From NCBI GenBank assembly GCA_030435675.1, contig CM059623.1, positions 832,012 to 896,011 of the forward strand: 64,000 nucleotides of DNA, written 5' to 3'. The first letter of the stretch is position 1. Each line of letters starts with the position of its first letter. The position numbers and the translations under genes were made by a program. This DNA is from Steinernema hermaphroditum (taxonomy: Eukaryota; Nematoda; Chromadorea; Rhabditida; Steinernematidae). Below, in pieces: positions 60,052 through 64,000 of the stretch. The notes below the pieces were generated by a model. It had not been told where the DNA came from and searched no databases. It saw only the letters and a list, made by a program, of their open reading frames with translations.

Positions 60052-60097
60052 CCGTTAATGGGTGCGGTTACATCAAAGACCACACGGAGCGAGGTGT
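60052..60097 (-). CDS. Exon 1 seen (46 nt) of the giant-intron gene
   Basis: Consensus donor AACGG|GTAAGT (60051) and acceptor CACTCACCCTTAG (60099-60098). Only one frame is open: two bases, 14 codons reading TSLRVVFDVTAPIN, two bases. The alternating hydrophobic pattern looks like a beta strand of a folded domain, unlike the disordered exons that follow. It starts with two bases, so at least one more exon lies upstream, probably beyond the window. Confidence 0.65.
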
Positions 60098-62582
60098 CTA
60101 AGGGTGAGTGGCCAATAACGACTCGCAGTTTGGGGATGTTCCAGAATAGAACCCACAGGATCGGCAATTTGGACTGCTCCTCCTGTTAACACCGCTGAAT
60201 AATCAAAAATTTTTTAAACCCCACTAAGATCGCTCGCATTTTTCGTGGAGCATCGCGTTGTTTTCAAAAATTTACTTCTAATGGAATTGGAAATGGAAAA
60301 CCGGAACTCCATACGAAGTTCGCTACACGAATCAGTCTAAAACATTCAGGATGAGTAGGTCTATATGTCGCAGAACGCTGAGCAAAGAGCGCTGAACACT
60401 AAAGAATTTTTTTAAACTCGACCGAAGGCCGATTTTTCGCAAAATCGGAAATTTGGACCTCCTACAAAAAGCTCTTAACGTAGAATACCAAGAAGTTTTT
60501 GAAAACCCACTGAAATCGCTCATATTGTCCGCAAAATCGGAAACTTCGTTCTAAGTACAAAAATGTACTTCAAAATATTAAAATGGAAACTCAAAAATCG
60601 CACCCGAAGTGCCCTATCCCCTTGTAATGATTATCAGCTACCCCTGGAGGAATGAGTGCATAAAAGGGCCGGCCAAAGATAATGCAAAAATTACATCTTA
60701 TACTGTCTGTAGGTAACGAAGTGTACTGTTATCGCTTTTTCAACGTTTGTGTTTTCTTACCAAAATATGGATTTCAAATGGATGTAGAATCTAAACCATA
60801 AAGGTCATCCGGTCAGATGGTTTACAGCAAGGACTAGAAAATAACGATCAGTGTAAACAGCACCTGAATGTAAATTTATACGTTAACGAATCCTAAGCAC
60901 GAACTCCAAAAATGCACACCCCCCCCCTGACTGACTTCAGCAGATCATAGGGCTTGGCGAACACACCCAATATCGTACGTACGAATCACTGACAAAAATG
61001 AAAAGGCGTGACCCCTTTCGAACTCTTAAAGCATGTCATCACTATCTCGCGTTGCGTATCAATCCCAGAGCGCTCAAATGGGTTAAACTATTCAAAAATT
61101 ACTTTTCGACGTATGAAAATCATAGTATGCAATTGTCATTATAAAACACATGCTGAGATTCAAGCCCACAGACCACTCCACTGTAGTCAACGGTTCAACT
61201 GTCCCCACAATTTACGCAATTTATCCTTCCCGATCAACAGAATTACGCCGTAAAGGATCCCTTGTATTGGATGAGAAAAACAGAAATCATACCATTAGCG
61301 TTTACTATTTTCCAGCTTCGGCGGTATCCAAGCAGAGATCTTGTTACTATTGCATCGAAGGGCTAAATCGAATGCTTCCAGCAAGACTTCGGCTTCTCTC
61401 GGCGACGCGGGTCGGGTGGTAACAGCCTTCTTGGCCAGACGATGGAACTACGGCTTCCTGATTTTCTAGGCCTTGGAAGCCTGGGAAATGTTTATTAAAT
61501 CTAAAACTACTAAAATTTCTTGTTTAAAAGGCCGCTTTGAACACCTTTGATGGCCTTGAAGCTAAGACATTGACGAACATTTTGTTGATGTCCAAAAATG
61601 TACATTGTTAATAACGGTTTGCGTATAATGCACAACCTGCGATAGGGGTGAAGCCCGACTGACAAGAAGACAAAAATCTGGTAACCAACTCTGTAACATA
61701 GACAAACTTTTCAGTTGAGCGCAGAAGGAACGTATTCCAACGGTAATTTAGCAAATAGAAAACTCGTCCAATGAAATATCTCTCCTCTAAATGGTCAAGG
61801 TGCGACATACTCACAAAAATATCTTTAGTAATTTGAATGAAATGTGATTGGAGTAGATAGGATATTTAATGAATATTTCGCTCTAGTTCTTTAATGCCAC
61901 AGGAAGGGTGTGAAACTTCCAAAAATCTTCATCCATTCCAATTTCAACGCTCATCTGAAGCAAAAATCGCCACCATGATAATGGTCCATGAAAGATTCTT
62001 ATACGCCTTTTGGCATATAAATATCAAGTTCAAAAATACAAAAGCAAAATGTCAGTTGTGCTTAGCAAAAATGCGAAACCATGTTAGTTATCTTTTCTTG
62101 TGCTGTAGTTGATAAAGTGCAACCGTAAACAAATCGAATCAAATTGAGTGCACAAGAAACAACTTGCCGTCGAAATCCGCCATGGTGAGGGCCAAAATAG
62201 AAGGGACCGTCCGAATGAAACCCGTTTTTATCCAAAAAGGAATCAAAATCGACTCAAAATCTATCAAGAACGGATTCTGAATGCAGAAGTTGCACGATTC
62301 ATTCAAAAACACTGCAAAAACGACAATGGTGAAACGCTGTGTAAACAATAATCGACTCATATAGTCACGACAGTCAACCGATGGTGAAACCCACGGCAAA
62401 AATTCAAAACAAAACAAAAAAAGCAAAAAATCACATTTTGTGCCTTGTGAGTTCTGTGAGGACTGGACATCTTTTTACACAAACACGCTATACGGACAAG
62501 CTAAGCTGATGGCGGAATATTTCAGTATTCGTGGGAGAAATCTTTTAAAAACAGAAATTCGGCACCAGTTGGTGAATCAGGT
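60098..62582. other. Upstream intron: filler
   Basis: AT-rich with heptamers (60204, 60263, 60690 and others). 60430-60540 has a short duplication 'cgcaaaatcggaaa'. 61437-61490 resembles a fragment of R1 ('ctacggcttcctga'). No exon is supported. Confidence 0.45.
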
Positions 62583-62690
62583 CCAGAGTTGTCCGGGTAC
62601 CCGAAAGTTCGGGTACCCGAAGCCGAACCCGAAACCGAAAGTTTCGGGTACCCGACCCGAAAACCCGAAAAACCCGACCGGAAAATTACC
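62583..62690 (+). repeat. GGGTACCCGAA minisatellite, second locus
   Basis: Begins 'agagttgtccgggtacccga' like the array at 57313, then 'gggtacccgaagccgaaccc' and 'cccgaaaaacccgacc'. The shared flank shows both are copies of one dispersed repeat rather than independent expansions. Confidence 0.75.
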
Positions 62691-64000
62691 CGTCATTACA
62701 AAAATCTATCAGTTATTTTCAGATATCGTTCATGAAAGCGTGAAACCATCTGTGTATCGTTAGCATTTCGGTAGCCTTACCAGGCCACTATAGAACACCA
62801 GGTGCCGTATCCAACAAACTGGAGGTGGTGACCTTCAAACGCTTCCCACTCAATTACCAGTGGGAAGTTGTCAGTGGGAACTACAGAACGTAGGACGCAG
62901 ACACAAAAATGAAATTTCTTCTACATTGTGCTCATTTCTCCCACTCAGCTGTGCAGCTGGATCGGTTTAGCCATGGCACAGTGCCTACACGGCTTGCATT
63001 ATCACAGAATTGTCGCCATCTCTGGTACCATAGCCTAGGTCTAGAACGTATGCAAAGTGATTATAAGGTCGCTTCTCTCGCTGCAACTTCATCTGGCTTC
63101 CGCGGCGAGGGTGGATTCGGAGTCGAACCCGGCGAGCTTGTGGAGAACCGACGAAGAATCAGTATTCCGGTGGGAGCGGGGAGGTGCATATAGCAACGCA
63201 TAACGGACGGCAACTGTAGCGCAAAGCATCAAAAAACGTTCACTTTGTGTGCTAATGGATGGAATGATGTCGTCCCAAAAATGAAATGAAAGTAGCCGGA
63301 TAGTTCAAACTTGTGATAACGAGAATCGCACGGTATTATCGCAGAATTGTCGGCATCTCAACTTTTGCCGAAACATCTGCACAGAAACATTCTTGAGCCA
63401 TGAACATAGGCTAGGCAGTCAGTGAACGATCATCGAAGTGGCTCAAATAGTCATAACCAAAAGAAAACACAGCAAGAATTGCTCATGATTCTAATGAAGC
63501 ATTCATATTTGGACTCTTACCGGAAATCGGTCAAATCAATTGAACTGTTGCGTGCTGACCACACGCATTGTGATCATCGTTTGTATTGCTGTTTGGTCCC
63601 ACAACGATCCGAAACCGTCTACAGGCTGTCTGCGATGTCATTCGCTCTGTCTGGCATTTGCTCCTGTATCTATGCTTTATTTGTGCCTAACGCCTGTCTA
63701 CGCAACTTGTTCTTGTGTATGTCCGTGTTAGGATTGTTTATGTGTTTTGTTTTAATTATAAAGGTTTAATTATCCAAGTTTGAGGTCTCCCACCAGGTAG
63801 AGCTCTACGCTCCCTCAAACAAACCCTCAAACAAACAAACAAACAAACACGGGAAGCATTTTCAAAAATCTGTATATATCTTCTCAGTTATCCTGAAAAT
63901 TTTTTCGACCACGTCACAGTACCGTCGGTGTGTTTCTGTTCCCACAGCAGTTTTCTGCTTATAAAACATCATTCACGGCGTTGATTCGGTGAAGGTGAAT
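62691..64000. other. Right-edge filler
   Basis: 62820-62880 has a short inverted/direct 'cccactcaattaccagtggga' motif. 63080-63190 is GC-rich with open frames on both strands but no convincing splice pair. 63740-63785 shares a fragment with 41274. A 115-codon plus frame at 63422-63769 has a hydrophobic end but no recognised family. Confidence 0.4.

Larger units (their letters stand above)
1..64000 (+). repeat. Dispersed, strand-biased heptamer CAAAAAT
   Basis: The exact 7-mer CAAAAAT (five A, not four or six) recurs on the plus strand about 5-7 times per kb in almost all filler sequence. Examples are 60-66, 36391-36397, 36417-36423, 55613-55619 and 56361-56367. Flanking bases vary freely, so the core is not the edge of one longer repeat. 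From base composition (about 57% AT) I expect on the order of ten in 64 kb. The complement ATTTTTG on the plus strand was seen only about a dozen times (for example 33665-33671, 38362-38368 and one inside the foldback element near 58640). Spacing is irregular, from under 30 to several hundred bases. Counts are by eye. Confidence 0.9.

Noticed and set aside
1..64000. CAAAAAT as part of PATC-type periodic A/T clusters
   Set aside because: Spacing is irregular with no 10-bp phasing, and the motif is confined to one strand.
1..64000. CRISPR array or phage-like system
   Set aside because: Repeats are not regularly spaced with unique spacers, and the window shows spliced eukaryotic exons.

Overview
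This window is eukaryotic, from an animal and most likely a nematode. There is no compact gene order, and the long open frames are mostly chance. Short GC-rich exons with good splice sites (acceptors such as tttctctccag and tttcag; donors GTAAGT and GTGAGT) sit far apart in AT-richer filler. Around them lie broken Helitron and Tc1/mariner-type transposase pieces, an inverted-repeat element carrying a tRNA-like T-arm, and several dispersed repeat families. The species call rests on style only. I found no rRNA, no intact tRNA, no CRISPR and no bacterial operon.

The main gene is on the minus strand and enters from beyond the right edge. I assembled a chain of exons from splice sites and reading phase, right to left: 60052-60097, 59643-59752, 44020-44245, 40369-40472, 25846-25962, 23508-23575, 21656-21752, 16833-16892, then less certainly 10466-10559, 8277-8334 and 1017-1183. 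Each junction keeps frame. The peptide is acidic, rich in Ser, Thr and Pro, has no membrane segment, and looks disordered or like a cytoplasmic tail. I do not recognise the family. About 1.2 kb of coding sequence is spread over about 59 kb, with introns up to about 15 kb.

The introns are built from 200-700 bp segments duplicated locally two or three times and diverged (2.15-3.25, 6.58-7.87, 9.1-10.0, 11.36-12.43, 19.06-20.61, 24.06-24.48, 32.6-33.4 and 53.5-56.4 kb, among others). A nearly identical tandem duplication lies at 46122-50519.

The strongest unexplained signal is the heptamer CAAAAAT on the plus strand. It occurs roughly 5-7 times per kb throughout the filler, several hundred times in all, while its complement ATTTTTG was found only about a dozen times. 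It avoids the GC-rich islands that hold the exons. Because the gene is on the minus strand, this would read AUUUUUG in the pre-mRNA. An oriented short motif saturating giant introns is the best candidate here for an undescribed system.
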